Positions 1 to 10,418 of a stretch of DNA of 64,000 nt are shown piece after piece. Within the stretch, counting starts at the first letter, position 1; each line of letters starts with the position of its first letter. Source of the DNA: Zingiber officinale (taxonomy: Eukaryota; Streptophyta; Magnoliopsida; Zingiberales; Zingiberaceae); NCBI RefSeq assembly GCF_018446385.1, contig NC_055994.1, forward strand, positions 33,316,368-33,380,367, written 5' to 3'. The notes below the pieces were generated by a model that saw nothing but the letters and a program-made list of their open reading frames with translations, did no database searches and was not told the origin of the DNA. The translations under genes were made by a program, and so were the position numbers.

Positions 1-321
1 AATTATTGCAAAATTTTCAAAGATTCTCGAAATTGCTCTTAATGACTTAGGAATTTTTTTGATTTGATTTAGAGATATTTTTTTCTAAGTCTTTAACCCT
101 TAGATTTTTTTTAAACCCCATTTTTTATTGTGATCAAAGGGGGAGAAGAGAAAGTATAAGTCTAGGGGGAGGTAGAAATATTGAAAATTAAATTTTTTTT
201 GAAATCTAATTTTCTACCCTTTTGCACTTAAATTACAAATTAAGTTAATTGACTTAATTTTATTTTATATCTGTGTTGACCCTAGCTTAACTTGGGTTGA
301 TCACACCAAAAAGGGGGAGAT
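1..321 (+). mobile_element. 3' internal tail of SIRE-like Copia element (family A)
   Basis: AT-rich non-coding DNA just upstream of an LTR. It has three purine tracts of the AGGGGGAG type, near 136-146, 163-170 and 308-320. The last one abuts the LTR start and is the likely polypurine tract that primes plus-strand synthesis. Several such tracts before the 3' LTR are typical of the SIRE/Maximus lineage of Ty1/copia elements. The coding part lies to the left of the window. Confidence 0.7.
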
Positions 322-1352
322 TGTTGGAACCCCAAGGTTGTTTTGGTGTGATCAACAAGTTAAGTTAGGTCCTGCGTTGTATTTAACCTTGTGTCTAAGT
401 GTGCAGGAGCTTAGGAGCACAGGTACTCGAGCGGAAGACGCAGCTAGCGAGAAGGACGGCACGCGGTGCGTCCGAGGGACGAGGTGCTGCGGAAGAGTAC
501 ACCGGCGGACGAGAAGGAAGTGCGCGCGGTGGTTCCGAGGTACGAAAGCCGGAGCGGAAGATTGCTCGGGGAGCAAGAGACGCAGCTAGCGCGAAGGTCG
601 GCACGAGGTGCGACCGAGGGACGAAGTCTGCGGATGAGTACGCTGGTGGACGAGAAGGGACATGCGGTAATTCCGAGGGACGAGAAGCCGGAGGGAAGCA
701 CGCTCGAGAAGACCGGAAGATGGGTTCGGGTGAGCCCTATTCCGGATGTCAGAGATCACCCAAGCAAGCGGAGCCAGAGCAGAAAGACCCGGAACAGAGG
801 CGAGCTGAACCAGAGAAGAGAGCACGGACCAAAAGTCAACTGGGTTGACTTTTGGCTCCGGGGCGCCCGGAGCTGTCCGGGGCGCCCGGAACCATCCGGG
901 GCGCCCGGAAGGGACTTTTTCACAGGATCGAGCTTTGACTCGATCCAACCGTTGGGGGATAAATTTTATCCCCCCGAGGGCGCCCGGAACCCATCCAGGC
1001 GCCCCGACCAAGGCTATAAATATAGCCTTGGTCCAGAAGCTTTTCAACAATCACGATCATTCTATTTCCAAACACTTGTATGCTTTAGTTGTAGTTAAGC
1101 TTCAGTTTTCTGTGCCTAAACGCTGTAAGAGGCTTCTCCGCCTGAAGGAGTTTTTGAGCTTAATCTTCCTTGGATTAACAACCACATCGGTTGTAACCAA
1201 GTAAACATCTGGTGCCTCATCTTTTCTTTTATGCTTTTATTTATCTGCTTAATTCATTTTACAAGTGTTAGCTTAATCGTTAGAGGAAGGGTTGTTTGTT
1301 TTTAATTGACAGGTTATTTACCAACCCTTCTAGCCGGCCCAACGGTCCTACA
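322..1352 (+). mobile_element. 3' LTR of SIRE-like Copia element, family A
   Basis: This 1031-bp LTR begins TGTTGGAACC right after a polypurine tract and ends CGGTCCTACA, giving TG...CA ends. Its U3 is GC-rich and carries degenerate repeats (about 400-740) and copies of a GGGGCGCCCGGA palindrome (about 862-1008). A TATA box follows at 1015-1022. The overlapping ORFs of 80-210 residues here are by-products of GC-rich repeat DNA. A related LTR lies in reverse at 34772-43561. The 5' end of the element is outside the window, so no TSD can be tested. Confidence 0.85.
1015..1022 (+). promoter_or_regulatory. TATA box of family A LTR
   Basis: TATAAATA inside the near-palindrome AAGGCTATAAATATAGCCTT. 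It lies downstream of the GC-rich palindromes and about 330 bp before the LTR end, where a U3/R border would be expected. Confidence 0.6.
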
Positions 1353-2283
1353 ATGTCAATTTAGGTTTTGGCATTTCTTTGAAGCATTTAGGGCAATCTA
1401 GGTTTAACGTTTTAAGTTAAAACAAGTGGGGTTAGCTAAGTGGGCAAGGATACTTAGAAAGGTAATTTAGGTATATTTTATTTATGCTGAATCTTGCCAT
1501 AATTGTTTGCCCATTATATGTCATGACATCATGTTTATTTTTGCACTCATACCTTATTATGAAAATACAAAAATATCATGTCATGTCATACATACATCAT
1601 GTAATTATAGGAATCTTTCTTTTGAAAGTTATTTCATTTTGATGTATGCCATAGCATAATCATGCATTAAGTTTAATTCCTTGTAATTAAGGACAAATGA
1701 CATTTAACAACACTTATTAACAAGTGACATCCTGGGTGGATGTCTAATATCTCAAAAATACCTAGATAGATATGCATGATCCCTAGAATAGGGCAAAACC
1801 AAATTTTACATCTCACAAAGACCTATAAGATGACTTGTATGTGTTTTGTCCACAATAGATACAAGTGAGATGTTAGGATGATGAACAAAACTCAACATGT
1901 TGATTTAGTGCATTCTTTTGAGTTTTAGGTTCATCAAAACACATAGTTATGTGTTTTCCCATCATTGGGAAAGCTAATGTACAAGTCATGTGCATTAAGC
2001 CCAAGGAATGTGATGGGATATTGGTTTTGAAAATTATTTTAAAAGACTTTTGGAAAACCTTGGTGAAGGCTATCTTTTGATAGTAATCACCATTGAATAG
2101 TTAGACACAAACTTGAAGAAAACGCTAAAGTTTTAGCAAGTTTTCAAGCTTGTGTCAATCTTTGAAGATATGATATATTTTCATAGAAAACTATTTTTCC
2201 ATGATAAATTTCATGATTTTTGGATTTTTGTAGAATTTTCTAGGGGTTTCTGAAGTTGGCTGAATTTGAAATTCAGCAACTAT

Positions 2284-2466
2284 CAGAGCTCCGATCGATC
2301 CATGGATCGATTGGAGTGTCTGAATCGATCAGTGGATCGATTCAGAAGACAATTCTAGCGAGCAGAAGCTCGCTGGATCGATCAGCCGATCGATCCAAGA
2401 AGACTGAATCGATCGGTGGATCGATTCAGCAGGGTTCAATCGATTGGAACCCAACTCCAATCGATC
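2284..2466. repeat. Array of GGATCGATCC-type palindromes (copy 1)
   Basis: At least eight copies of the core ATCGATC, often as paired palindromes such as GATCGATC...GTGGATCGATTC, in about 180 bp. The same motif with the same pairing reappears in the family B LTR at 3890-4255. This indicates that a stretch of LTR-like sequence was duplicated or shared in the 3' internal region. Confidence 0.8.
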
Positions 2467-3290
2467 GAAGATGCTGATTTTGGTTGGGAAAGCTTATTTT
2501 CAGCATTTTGAACCTATTTTAGTCTAGGTAACCATTCCAAACCCCTGAAAATACATTTGTATACATAAAAAGAGTGTTTTCGTGTGGAAAACAAGGATGG
2601 ATTAGTTAAGGAAGGCTAAGTTGAAGTTTAGGTTGAGGTTTGTTTCAAATTTTGAATATTTGAACCTCAAAACTTCTAAAATTGGGTTTCCTAAAGTTTT
2701 GGGGATTCCAAGTCATTGTTGGTGCAATGACAGAAGTTACCACCATGTCTTTAGGGGGAGGGACTCTTTAAAGACATGAAAACTATTTTTCATGAACCTT
2801 GGAAGGTGGTCAACCTTCCGTTAAGAACATGCTCAAGGTTGAGCGTTTGAACTTTAATGGGGAGTGGATATCCTCATTGTTCAAGTGGCTTCAAGTGGAT
2901 AATGCTCAAGGATGGGCATTTGCCTACATTGGGGGAGAATGTAGGGTTAAGGTTAATGAAGGGTATGGGATCTTCATTATCGTGTTGATCACAACGAGTG
3001 AAGTTGTGAACAACGATGAGCAACTCTTCAGGGGGAGAGTTTTCAACAAGTGAATTTGTTGATATGTGCCCAAAAATGGGGCATGGTTTGATGTGTGCCA
3101 ATAGGGGGAGAATGAAAGGGAGTAAGTTAGGCTTTCATTACCTAGAGGGAGTTTGCCCTCTTAGGGGGAGAATGAAGGGCTTAACTTATGTATTCATTAC
3201 CTAGTGGCATGAAGAAGGTTTAGGCTATGAGATTAGCCTAACTTACATGTGGTATTGTAAGTGATAGTGTTGGTATTGTCAAACATCAAA

Positions 3291-3301
3291 AAGGGGGAGA
3301 T
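3291..3301 (+). other. Polypurine tract of family B Copia element
   Basis: AAGGGGGAGAT lies immediately before TGTTGG at 3302, the position and form of a Copia plus-strand primer. It is the last of about six similar tracts in the preceding 600 bp. Confidence 0.75.
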
Positions 3302-3438
3302 TGTTGGTGCAACATCCCTTAGGTCAAGGTTGACCTGGTTGACCAAGCTTGAGTCTTGGTTTGGGTTTCGATGTTTGACAATGCAAGGTTGATTGAAGAA
3401 GAGTCAAGTAGGTCAAGGATGACCGGATACTTGACTGG

Positions 3439-3645
3439 GAAGTCCTAGTGAGTGAAGCTAGGCAGGAGGAAAATCCTGGTGAGTGAAGCCAGGTGAAAGA
3501 CCTAGTGAGTGAAGCTAGGCAATTGGGAAGTCCTAGTGAGTGAAGCTAGGCAGGAGGAAAATCCTGGTGAGTGAAGCCAGGTGAAAGACCTAGTGAGTGA
3601 AGCTAGGCAATTGGGAAAGTCCTGGTGAGTGAAGCCAGGCAAGAG
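3439..3645 (+). repeat. 88-bp tandem repeat with GTGAGTGAAGC subrepeats
   Basis: Unit 1 starts at 3439 and unit 2 at 3527, with a partial third from about 3615. Each unit is built from shorter pieces of the form CCTAGTGAGTGAAGCTAGG or CCTGGTGAGTGAAGCCAGG. These pieces have complementary ends (CCTAG/CTAGG, CCTGG/CCAGG) and could each form a small hairpin. The same subrepeat is at 12900-13200. Confidence 0.85.
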
Positions 3646-3889
3646 AAATCCAAATGGGTTAAGGTTGACCAGACATCTGGTGAGAGTCCAAGTAGGTCAA
3701 AGGGATTGACCGGATACTTGGCAAGAAGAGAAAAGTCCAAGTGGGTCAAAGAGATTGACCAGACACTTGGTGAGAGAGTCCTAGCTGGTCAAGGGTGACC
3801 GGATGCTAGGTCTTATGTACCAACAAGTTATGGTTGACTAGATGTTGGTTTAGGGGGCTTTAGACTTGGTTTTGGGCAAAAACCAAGAT

Positions 3890-4255
3890 CTGGATTGATC
3901 AGCCGATTGATCCAGCAGGTTTGGATTGATCCGTGGATTGATCCAGCAGGTTTGGATTGATCCGTGGATCGATCCAACAGATCTGGATCGATCAGTGGAT
4001 CGAGCCAGAAGATCTGGATCGATCCGCCGATCGATCCGGTGAGTCCCAGCGAACAGAACCCCTCTGGATCGATCCGTGGATCGATCCAGAGGTCCCAATC
4101 GATCAGTGGATCGATTGGGACGCTGCTGCTTCGCGCGATAAGCGCTGGATCGATCCGTGGATCGATCCAGGCATTTTTCCAGAGCACAGAGGCGCTCTGG
4201 ATCGATCCGTGGATCGATCCAAAGCCTCCCCGATCGATTGGGAGCAATCCAATCG
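3890..4255. repeat. Array of GGATCGATCC-type palindromes (copy 2)
   Basis: More than ten copies of a pattern in which two palindromes flank a short spacer, GGATCGATC-CGTG-GATCGATCC. The spacer varies (CGTG, AGTG, CGCC). All six frames give repetitive pseudo-proteins (for example repeats of WIDP), which are artefacts. The array ends just before a TATA-like site. Confidence 0.85.
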
Positions 4256-4772
4256 ATTGGGATTCGACCGTTGGCGTCGTTTATAGCTGTTGGCGTGCGA
4301 TTCCTTCAGCATCACTTCACAGATTCATTTCAGATCTTCACCAGCTCCTCCATAACTCTTCTCAAGCTCGAGATCGCCAGTTCTTGAAGGTTCTTGGAGG
4401 CTCTTCCAAGTCAAGAGGCGGATCAAAGCAAGAAGAAGAAACTAGGGTTAGGGTTTGTGCACTCATTGTAAGCTTGTAAGCTTGTATTTCTTTACTATCC
4501 TTTCTTCTTCTTGTATTGAGTCTTGTAGGGCTTCTCCGCCCTTGGTAGTTACCATAAAGGAGAGTTTCATTAGTGGAGGGTGCGTGCGTTGTGTGGATCC
4601 TTGGATTAGTCACCTCCCTTGGAGGTGGATACCAAGTAAAATCCAAGTGTTAGCGTGTTTGTATTTGTTTCTTTGTATTTCCGCTGCGCATCCTTGAAGA
4701 AACAAGCAACGCCGAGCAACGAGCAAGCGAAGAGCTATTCACCCCCCCTCTAGCTACTTTTCGGTCCTAACA

Positions 4773-5389
4773 AACAATGCATAAAAGTTCTGAATTTTAT
4801 CTATGTACAGTCTCAAAACTATATAGATACATAAAAGTTCTATATTTCATCTAGAATTACATCACACTATTCTAAAATTCTTTACTAGATAACGATGCAT
4901 CCTCCTACCTTAATATTTTGCAAAGAGTTGTTAAAAATGTGCTAAAGTTAATCATATGAAATTGTCAACTAGTTAACACAATGAAAGGAACAATTATTTT
5001 AAACATCCTTTAGTTTACATTAAATACCAACTAAAGACAAAACTATAAATTCAGCAAATTAAAATGAAAAATAAAGTTAACTAAGTGAGGAAATTTGAAC
5101 CCTAATACCATACTTCACAAGATCTCTCTCTCTTTCTCTTTATATGATGTGCCAATTATATTAGGTTGTATCATAGTTACGATACATGTACTTAGCTTCA
5201 AAATAATTCTTATAATTTTATTTACCGTTGCTATGACATGGATGATTCATATCGTTAGTAAATAAGGCTTTTATTAGAATGTTTAAGGAATTTCACATTT
5301 ATGTCTTGTTTCCAATTATTCTTGTTACATGGCCATATCGTATAATATTTACAATCTTTCTTGTTACACATGATCTGGTTTATTTGTTT
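4773..5389. other. Intergenic DNA without a recognised gene
   Basis: AT-rich and without a credible ORF. It holds a short direct repeat (AAAAGTTCT followed by a CATCT/TATCT block, near 4783 and 4832) and a CT microsatellite near 5125-5142. The last part may belong to the CACTA element that follows, but no left end with CACTAC was found. Confidence 0.6.
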
Positions 5390-6576
5390 GTTGTTATGTA
5401 GGCAAAGGAGATTTGATGGGGATCAAAGATTTTGTGGCACACGAAGATGACTATATGTATTCTTAGTGTTCTTGGATGGATGATGGACTTATAAAACATT
5501 GGGTTGTTGAACTTTGTATCATATGGATCTTGTAAACTTTGTATCATATGGAGCTTGAACAAGATGGATCTTGTAAACTTTGTTGAAATATTTATATTTC
5601 TTGAATTATGAGTTGAGTTCAATTAAGATGTGTTGAATGTTAAATTAGGATGTGTTGAATGTATATTATTTGTTATTAATTTGGTGTTTATGTATTTATG
5701 GATTGTATTGCAGAAATAAATTGAATCTGGAAAAAATATTTAATATAGGGACGAATTTGGCAACGAAAATGATTTGTCCCAATTCTATCGTAATTTGGGA
5801 TAAAATTATTTTCGTCCCAGAATTCGTCCCAGAATCTGGGACGAATTTTGGGACGAATCCACAAAATTCGTCCCAAAATTCGTCCCAGAATCTGCGACGA
5901 ATTCTGGGACGAATCCACAAAATTCGTCCCAAAATTCGTCCCAGAATCTATGACGAATCAACAAAATTCATCCCAAAATTCGTCCCAGAATTTGGGACGT
6001 ATTCTGGGACGAAAATTTATCAAATGCTTATGAAATTTATCAAAGAATTTGGCAACGATAATTTAAATCGTTGGCAAGTTTTTGTTGCCAAATTCGTTGC
6101 CAGTTTTACAACAAATTTATTATTCGTTGCAAACTTAGGAACAAAAATGACAACAAAAATAATTTTGTCACCGAATTTGTCCCCAAATTCGTTGCAATAT
6201 TAGGGACAAACTTGGCAACAAAAAATAATTTGTTACCAAATACGTCCCCAAATTTGTTGCAAAAATAGAGACAAATTTGGTGAAAAAATTATGTGAATTT
6301 GTTCCTAAGTTTGCAATAAAAATAATTTTCGTTGCAAATTTGTATACTTTTTTGCAATGAATTTGGGGACGAAAATTTTATTCGTCGCCAAATTCGTCCC
6401 CAAATTCGTTCCCAAATTTGCAACAATCCATAATTCGTTCCAAAAGTTGGCATCAACCATTTTGAGACGAAAAAATTTTCGTCCCTGATTTTGTCCCAAA
6501 TATTTTTGCAACTATTTTTTTTTTTTAAATTCGTCCCCAATTTTGTTCCAGAATACCTTATTTTTTTTTTGTAGTG
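5390..6576 (+). mobile_element. CACTA (En/Spm-like) transposon, 3' end relic
   Basis: The right terminus TTTTTTTTTTGTAGTG at 6561-6576 is the reverse complement of a CACTACAAAAA end, diagnostic of CACTA transposons. Inside it is a dense field of subterminal repeats. Around 5400-5600 is a stretch that looks like the last exon and 3' UTR of a CACTA transposase, with a possible splice acceptor TATGTAG near 5393-5400; this is inferred. No matching left end is visible, so the copy is probably 5'-truncated. The ORFs over the repeats (for example 5652-6203) are repeat translations. Confidence 0.75.
5806..6540. repeat. CACTA subterminal repeats, TTCGTCCC in both orientations
   Basis: The octamer TTCGTCCC or its complement GGGACGAA occurs many times, densest at 5815-6015, where units of AAAATTCGTCCCA face GGGACGAATTTTG to form hairpins. 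Towards the terminus the motif drifts to TTCGTCCCCAAATTCG. Such subterminal arrays are where CACTA TNPA-type proteins bind (family knowledge). Confidence 0.8.
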
Positions 6577-6790
6577 CAACATCCCACCACATTCAAGTGA
6601 ATTGCTCAGTAACAATGCTCCAATAGTTTGATCAAGCCCACTTGACTCCCACCCAACCTTAGCCCCAACTCCAAGCTATTAGGTCGAATCAATCATACAA
6701 TTCCATTCACCAGCTTGAATCCCTCCCACCAAACTTTCTAACCTTCACTAGCCAAGACCAGAGAGTAGGTCGAGCAGTTCCGACCATAAC

Positions 6791-7156
6791 TGGAGATGGA
6801 TCTAGAAAATTTATTAATAGAGGGCAAAGTATTAAATATCTCTCTTTCTCTCTCTCTCACACACACATATAATTATCACATCACAAAAGTTTTTTTTTTT
6901 TTTTTTTTTTTTGATAAAGACTATTGACAAATAATATTTTCTAAAAAAAATAATTCTTTTGATTAAGATATTTGACTGTAAATTAATAGAGAGGTTTATA
7001 GAGAATATTTTATTAATTATAATTTGTGTAAATTTTTTAAAATTTATTATAGTAATAATAGATTTTTAAAATTTATTTTTTAAAAAATAATATTTTCATA
7101 ACTCTATTATTACTATAGGGGCAGCTGTCCCCTCACCTTTAGTGGAGCCGCCTCTG
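6791..7156. mobile_element. Short non-autonomous hAT element (MITE-like, 366 bp)
   Basis: Flanked by a perfect 8-bp TSD, ACCATAAC, at 6783-6790 and 7157-7164. The ends are imperfect inverted repeats: TGGAGATGGATCTA on the left and, reversed, CAGAGGCGGCTCCA on the right. They resemble the hAT termini at 51181-54618 (CAGAGCCAGATCTA). The interior is AT-rich and non-coding, with CT/CA microsatellites (6840-6868) and a T run of about 23 (6890-6912). Confidence 0.8.
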
Positions 7157-7164
7157 ACCATAAC

Positions 7165-7777
7165 CCATGCAGCAAGCCAGCAGCCGCTGCAAAAGTCTCT
7201 CAGAGGACTTCAAAAAAAAAAACGACTCACATTATTCAGGCTGGGTGAGTTGAAGGCGAAGAGGATGTTCATGTCGGAAACTCAAATCTGGGGATAGGCG
7301 GCAAAGCAACAGGCGATGATGGAGATCCACGTGCGATCTATCATTCCTTGATATCAGGGAAATGCATATCTGATCGATGAGATTGAACTAGAAGAAGACT
7401 TTGTAATCAACTGGATGAGCTCGAAAGATGGGAAATATTATATTAAACCAGACTAAATGCGACCGTGTAGTGTAGGCGAGAGGATCAGGACAATCAACCT
7501 GTGACTGACTGACTTCCACCAGGCAGCAATGCTTCGTGGGCCGTGGCATTTGTTTATCAGGATTGCAAGGTCCAGCGCAGCCATTTCACATGCCCAGTCC
7601 ATTGTTTAGTTCATTCGTATGCCAACAGTTCATGCTTTTTGATTAAGGAATTGAATAAGGAATTAATGAACGATATGTCCATTGATGGGAGGAGGAGCCT
7701 TACAATGAACGAGACCGCGTCGCAGAGATGATTAACCGAGATTTTGAGAAAGAAAGAGAGATGTGATGGTGCTTTTT
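7165..7777. other. Downstream flank of the E3 ligase gene
   Basis: No gene was recognised. The part next to 7778 would hold the 3' UTR and polyadenylation site of the minus-strand gene. The ORF at 7543-7731 has no recognisable features. Confidence 0.5.
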
Positions 7778-8829
7778 TCACGGCGTGGATACGTGAATTG
7801 AGGCGTTCTTGCCGGCGCCGCACACGGGGCACGCGCCGACCTTGGGTGAGCAGTCGCGGCAGAGGCAGAGGTGACTGCAGGGGAGCAGCAGAACGGATGC
7901 CTGCTGCCGGCGGCACGAGATGCACCTGCGGGATGCGTCCGGAGATGCCGCGCGGTTGGATTTGGCTGCGGCGGGTCTCGGTGAGTAGGTAGACTGTGCG
8001 TCGTCGTCCTCGGTGTCACCGTAGCCTTCCTTCACCTGCGCGGCGGCTGCGATCTGGAGCAGGGCCTGGTCGAGGCTGGCGCGGATGCTGGCGGCGACGG
8101 TCTCGTTGTTCTTGGCCACGGTGAACCACATCTGGGTCTCCGCACTCGCCTGCCGCACCCGCTCCTCCAGCTCCGCGTTCTGCTGCCGCGCCTTCTCTAG
8201 CTCGACTTCCTTCTCTCGGAGGCGCTTCGCCGCCCTCTGCTCGACACCCCAAACCAGGGCCTTGAGGTGCCTCCTCCGCGTCTCCTCCAATCCACTCCTC
8301 ATTCTCTCCGTCTGCATGCGCAAGCAACGACTTAGACAACGGGGAAAAAACAGAGGAAAAAAACAGAGAGATATTGATTCAGTACCTGGAGGCGGAGAAG
8401 GGCGTCGATCTCGATATTTTGCTGGCAGAGGAGGAAGGCGAGGTCCCGGGAGAGAGGAAATGCATCAGGACGACCGCTGGTGGAGGGATACTCACACTCG
8501 CCCAAGCGGTGGCTCTGCTCACAGCCAGCACCGACAACGGCAGAGAGCGAACTGGGATCACAGAACGGAGCCACCGGCGACACGAAGCCGAAGAATTGGT
8601 TACAGTCGAGATGGTCATCCGCCGTTGCCTCCTCTCGCGGCCGCTTCGTCCTCATGGCCGAGGCGTTACAGGTGAGCTCGCTCTGGGGGTCGCTGAGGTC
8701 GACGGCAGCGTCGTCGAGCAGTTGGCGCAGCTCCTGCATCATCCGAAGCTCATCCACCGCAGCAGCACCGCTGCGGAGCTCCATCAGGAAGGAACAATTG
8801 GAGGGATGCTGCTGGGACTGCAGCGCCAT
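7778..8829 (-). CDS. BOI/SBP1-type RING E3 ubiquitin ligase, two exons
   Basis: Probable BOI-related E3 ubiquitin-protein ligase, which transfers ubiquitin from an E2 to substrates; relatives act in stress, cell-death and gibberellin responses (family knowledge). Exon 1 is 8386-8829 (148 codons from ATG at 8829) and exon 2 is 7778-8311 (177 codons). They are joined in phase 0 across a 74-bp intron (8312-8385) with GT and AG ends, giving 325 residues, usual for the family. Residues about 150-225 form a charged coiled coil with the family signature (ALVWGVEQ, then MWFTVAKNNE). A C-terminal C3HC4 RING spans about 278-312: CISC, then PCSHLCLC, RDC and CPVC, with all eight metal ligands present. 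The N-terminal half is low-complexity, with a KRPREE basic patch. It is the only intact host-like gene here, and it is flanked by transposon debris. A longer ORF reading through the intron stops at 8332, which supports splicing. Confidence 0.9.
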
Positions 8830-8884
8830 GCTACTCTCTTCTGCCTGTCAAAAATAGGGCCAGAGAGAGGCTGCCAAGGCCGTC

Positions 8885-8892
8885 TATTTATA
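8885..8892 (-). promoter_or_regulatory. TATA box of the E3 ligase gene
   Basis: On the minus strand the sequence reads TATAAATA, 56-63 bp upstream of the ATG at 8829. With the usual 25-35 bp to the transcription start, the 5' UTR would be only about 25-35 nt. Confidence 0.65.
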
Positions 8893-10373
8893 CGGAGAAG
8901 AAACACACCCAGCGCTCTGCAAGGAGCAGGACGTACGCAACATCAAAACCGATTCAATCAATCCCATTAATCCATCAATGGATTGAACGCGCTGCAAATT
9001 CAATCATTAATATATTTGTTGGGAGTTTGGATTCGACGGAATAGGCATTCCCATATGAGGTGAGGACGCGTGGTGAGTGGCGGTCAAGCAAACAGGGAGG
9101 ACAAGGAACGCAGACGCAGGCAGACGACATGCACGCTAACTCTTATCTACTACCCGCATTAATATTTAATTTTCCAATGACTCCTAGCTCAAGTAAACGT
9201 TCAACAAAATCGGAGAGTGCGTTAAGAAATCGGTTCAAAGTTGATTTAAATCGAATAAATTATTTTTTAAAAAAATAATAATAACACTGATATTCTCAGT
9301 AAAAATCATAACTGATTATATATCGATTAAAAATCAAATTAATTAAATTATGATGTTGACTTTTAAAAATCAATTTTATAATAATATTGTATTTCAAAAA
9401 TCAAATTTCAATTTAATTCAGTCGATTCGCTTCGCCGGAACTTTTTGACCACCGTATCAGTGGGCAGAGAGAGTTAATTCAGAGATGTTGAAATAAATGG
9501 ATTAATATAATGAATATTATATTCCCGCCCCTAACGCCAGGCAAGAATCTCCACTGTTCCTCCGCCATCGATAGTAGTAGCATCGCGACAGGACCGAAAG
9601 GTAAACGAAGAAATTAGGCAGAGGGAGTGGGCGCGCTAGCTGTGTGTCCTTGTGGAAAGCTTGCCTTCGGAAAGGCCACCACCGCTGCAGTGTTTGCTTT
9701 TACTGCATGCAACGCAACGGAGCGCAGTACAACAGCGAAGGTCCTCTCCTGGCGCCTTGGGACTCGCAAAATTCCATAACTCCACCGCTGCTGCGGCCTC
9801 GGATTGTTCAGCGGCTGTGGGGCAAGGCACGGTGAAATAGGTCGGCCTCAGAATCCAACCACGCACGGACTGCACCTGCACTGGGCTTGGACATGCATGC
9901 ATGTGCATGCATGGTAAATGATATGGTACTGCGCTGTGGGAAAGAGACAGGAGGAGTAATGATTCCTAGGGAAGGAAATTTAAATAGATTTGTTTCAAAA
10001 GGCTCCATTCAATTTTTGGACGATCCAAGGCAACGCGAAAGGCGTGTGCCCACCCGATCCGATCCTATTGGAAGGGATCACGAGGCCTCTTCGGCCAGTG
10101 TTTTAATTCATTCATTATTATGCTTCGGCGTAGCGCAGGGGCTGCTTGTCCCGTCACGACTGTTGCTTTCTTTGTAAATTTTTTCTCATGTTGATGCATC
10201 ACATGAGTGGACAAAATTTAAAAGGATTATTATTATTATTATTATTAAAAGTTTGGTCTTTAAGAAGTGTCATTTATTTGTGCAAACTCACCTAGAGTAT
10301 TGCACCTTACCACCTACTCATTAAAAAAAATTGGACAGACCATCCAACTGATCTAATTTATGCAAAAACAAAA

Positions 10374-10378
<5 letters not shown>
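8893..10378. other. Upstream intergenic region of the E3 ligase gene
   Basis: About 1.5 kb without a convincing gene. The ORFs at 9060-9278, 9636-9908 and 9887-10177 lack recognisable domains and overlap on both strands. The first 200 bp should include the core promoter. The segments near 9540-9830 and 10020-10160 are more GC-rich than the rest and could be promoter or decayed gene sequence; nothing in them decides which. Confidence 0.5.
9892..9913. promoter_or_regulatory. Cluster of RY (CATGCATG) motifs
   Basis: CATGCATGCATG at 9892-9903 and CATGCATG at 9906-9913. CATGCA is the RY element bound by B3-domain factors in seed promoters (established knowledge). The cluster lies about 1.06 kb upstream of the E3 ligase ATG, so a link to that gene is uncertain. 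Confidence 0.35.

Positions 10379-10414
<36 letters not shown>
10379..10414. repeat. (AT)n microsatellite
   Basis: An uninterrupted run of about 18 AT units. A short (TTA)n tract lies nearby at about 10229-10247. Confidence 0.95.

Positions 10415-10418
<4 letters not shown>

Larger units (their letters stand above)
1353..3301 (+). mobile_element. 3' internal region of a second SIRE-like Copia element (family B)
   Basis: No coding frame survives. Purine tracts of the GGGGGAG type occur near 2754, 2932, 3030, 3101, 3162 and 3291. The last directly precedes an LTR at 3302, so this is the long non-coding 3' part of the element owning that LTR. The family A LTR abuts its left side, so element A probably sits inside element B. 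The apparent ORFs at 2256-2477 and 2799-3204 look fortuitous. Confidence 0.65.
3302..4772 (+). mobile_element. 3' LTR of SIRE-like Copia element, family B
   Basis: This 1471-bp LTR begins TGTTGGTGCAAC and ends CGGTCCTAACA. Order inside: an 88-bp tandem repeat (3439-3645), a palindrome array (3890-4255), a TATA-like TTTATAG near 4277, then a CT-rich downstream part. The 3' flank is AACAA, but the other end of the element is not visible. It is related in layout to the solo LTR that starts at 12696; both have TTTCGAT.TTTGACAAT near the start and the GAGTGAAGCTAGG repeats. Confidence 0.85.

Noticed and set aside
352..1204. Several overlapping 70-210 codon ORFs on both strands
   Set aside because: They all lie in the GC-rich repetitive U3 of an LTR, with different frames open on both strands and no domains; by-products of base composition.
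2256..4386. ORFs with WIDP, GSI or DRS repeats
   Set aside because: They translate the GGATCGATCC palindrome array; the repeats appear in all frames.
5652..6615. ORFs rich in FVPE, RIRPK or GTN repeats
   Set aside because: They translate the CACTA subterminal TTCGTCCC arrays and are not proteins.
7744..8970. Plus-strand ORFs over the E3 ligase gene
   Set aside because: Antisense shadows of the RING ligase exons; the minus-strand frame carries the recognisable RING and coiled coil.
9060..10177. Small ORFs upstream of the E3 ligase
   Set aside because: No domain, overlapping on both strands, no splice or promoter context; kept only as part of the intergenic region.
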